Shown here: piece after piece, positions 44,242 through 45,191 of the stretch
Layout of the letters: every line of letters starts with the position of its first letter
Numbering within the stretch: the stretch's first letter is position 1
DNA from: an uncultured Mucilaginibacter sp.
GTDB taxonomy: Bacteria; Bacteroidota; Bacteroidia; Sphingobacteriales; Sphingobacteriaceae
Direction: 5' to 3'
Length of the DNA: 45,191 nucleotides
Assembly (NCBI GenBank): GCA_903866915.1
Contig: CAIPPO010000047.1
Span: 1 to 45,191 of the forward strand
Notes under the pieces: generated by a model
Database searches by the model: none
The model's input: only the letters and a program-made list of their open reading frames with translations
What the model was told of the DNA's origin: nothing
Translations under genes and position numbers: made by a program

Positions 44242-44306
44242 TAAAATTGGCGATAACTTTCCACCAAAACAATGACAGGGGTCACGCTATTTGCTGACCC
44301 TAAACA
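44242..44306 (-). promoter_or_regulatory. Tandem FNR/FixK-like promoter of the L,D-transpeptidase-usp pair
   Basis: Minus strand: proximal TGACCCCTGTCA (44273-44284, perfect), distal TGTTTAGGGTCA (44295-44306, one change in the far half), -7-like CAATTTTA (44249 to 44242; 6 of 8). Same 22 and 36.5-nt spacing as the other promoters. Gene start at 44226. Confidence 0.65.
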
Positions 44307-44570
44307 TCATATCAAATTAAAAACCTTAATAATGGTGTAAAGTAAATGTCTGGCTGCACCTCTGGATTACCTGGCGGATAACGTAGCTTGACAGGATGAT
44401 TGTCGGGGTTGGCTGCCGGTATGCACAGGGCCCTGAAAAAAAGCTTAATTGAAAATTGGTGTAAAAGAAGCCTTACGAAAGGCGTTGGAATATATGCATT
44501 AAGCTGGAAGCTTTTTATAACTTACCACGAGTTGCAAACACGCGTGGCCTGGCTTACAATTGTATTTATT
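44307..44570. other. Intergenic region, no supported gene
   Basis: About 260 nt. A plus-strand frame runs from 44400 into the next gene but overlaps it and shows no recognisable protein features. Nothing else is seen. Confidence 0.4.
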
Positions 44571-44945
44571 TTAACGACTAGCTGCGAGTATATCTTTTTC
44601 TCGCGAAAACTGAGTTATCAAGAAAGTTATAACAGCTACCAGGAATATCCACTCATCATATTTAATAGTCCAATAGATAAATGGGCCACTTATAATTAGC
44701 CATTCAATCAATAATTTTGTTTTAAGGTTATTTTGATTTTGGACAATCAAAAGAAGGTCTAATATTAGGAGCGCGATTATAAACCCTCCCCAAAACATCA
44801 TCCCGTAAGCGCATACCAAAAGAAAAGCGCCAAAAACTGCCTGCACAACTGTCGCTGATTTTAATAATGAGCTAATAAAAACATATAGCAGGCAGATTAT
44901 AAAAACACCTACAATATTGAGCCAGTTTGTCTTAATAATATTCAT
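44571..44945 (-). CDS. Four-helix membrane protein of unknown function
   Basis: A 124-residue protein with four hydrophobic segments (about 8-26, 32-70 as two helices, and 80-113) and short polar ends. Family not recognised. Preferred over the overlapping plus-strand frame because of its regular membrane topology. Monocistronic as far as visible. Confidence 0.6.
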   Translation of the reverse strand: MNIIKTNWLNIVGVFIICLLYVFISSLLKSATVVQAVFGAFLLVCAYGMMFWGGFIIALLILDLLLIVQNQNNLKTKLLIEWLIISGPFIYWTIKYDEWIFLVAVITFLITQFSREKDILAASR

Positions 44946-45064
44946 AATACTATTGTTGAACAGTTGCTTTATTTGGGTTCATTTTATTCCTTTCAGCTTT
45001 TGTGTATTTTTTATCGCAATGTTGCCGCCCTCTGACTCGCGGGTTATGAAGCGTTGGGTTACGG

Positions 45065-45174
45065 GCTGTATACTCGTGACTAACCCCCATCTGGCGCGAG
45101 TATGCAGCGCTGGCCTGCGGGCTGTGTACTCGTGTCTAACTAAAAACACCGGCACTCAGGCACGAGTACTCAGC
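45065..45174. repeat. Two tandem imperfect inverted-repeat units
   Basis: Unit 1 arms GCTGTATACTCG (45065-45076) / CGAGTATGCAGC (45097-45108); unit 2 arms GCTGTGTACTCG (45121-45132) / CGAGTACTCAGC (45163-45174). Each stem has one mismatch and the unit starts are 56 nt apart. A worn third copy may lie at 45030-45060. Looks like a REP-type intergenic repeat; it runs to the window edge. Confidence 0.7.
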
Positions 45175-45191
45175 GCTCAAGGCTTTTGCGC

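Noticed and set aside
44400..44699. 99-codon plus-strand frame
   Set aside because: Overlaps the minus-strand membrane protein gene, which has far better protein character.
45065..45174. Integron attC-like sites
   Set aside because: The arms lack the attC core GTTRRRY pattern at the right places and no integrase is present; only the TCTAAC resemblance remained.

Overview
The window reads as chromosomal DNA of a Bacteroidota bacterium, most likely family Sphingobacteriaceae (Mucilaginibacter/Pedobacter-like). The reasons are a fused CcoN-CcoO oxidase subunit with a one-haem CcoP, the 'alternative GlmU' family protein, Mpl, promoters of the TAnnTTTG type, and few Shine-Dalgarno sequences. The genus is an inference. 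No rRNA, tRNA, CRISPR array or transposase was seen.

Layout. (1) 1-7,780: housekeeping genes: the 3' end of scpB, a small Asp-rich protein, a GNAT-like protein, an XRE regulator, mpl, prmA, a membrane protein, tpiA, an alternative-GlmU protein and rpmE2. (2) 7,800-10,880: a possible 31-codon gene with its own terminator, a type III polyketide synthase with an ICMT-like methyltransferase, and a NagX/HGSNAT-like membrane acyltransferase. (3) 11,000-18,260: small orphan proteins, a sugar-catabolic operon (FAH-family sugar-acid dehydratase, GH172, a DUF6786-like lipoprotein), another lipoprotein and a TIM-barrel sugar isomerase. (4) 18,276-23,736: the error-prone repair cassette imuA-imuB-dnaE2. 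(5) 23,740-26,130: small plus-strand genes, each preceded by a related palindrome or half of one (CACCAACGAA/CACCAACATG family). (6) 26,131-44,306: a low-oxygen respiration island.

The low-oxygen island is the most striking part. A FixL-type haem-PAS histidine kinase is followed 4 bp later by a response regulator fused to a CRP/FNR output module whose recognition helix reads ETVSR, as in FNR/FixK. Around it lie ldhA-hemN, the cbb3 oxidase operon (ccoNO-ccoQ-ccoP-ccoG-ccoH-TauE-like), ccoI-ccoS, a small membrane protein, and an L,D-transpeptidase-usp pair. Six promoters in this island share one 65-bp architecture: two FNR/FixK-like sites (TGAY-N4-RTCA) with centres exactly 22 bp apart, and the nearer centre exactly 36.5 nt upstream of the last base of a TAnnTTTG-like -7 element (about -41.5 and -63.5). 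One of the six precedes the kinase gene itself. The inferred circuit is: low O2, haem-PAS kinase, phospho-relay to a single REC-FNR protein, then direct activation of oxidase assembly, haem synthesis, D-lactate formation and an envelope/stress pair. One protein would thus do the work that FixJ and FixK share in rhizobia.

(7) 44,570-45,191: a membrane protein and a tandem pair of imperfect inverted repeats at the window edge. All functional calls come from reading motifs by eye; no searches were run.
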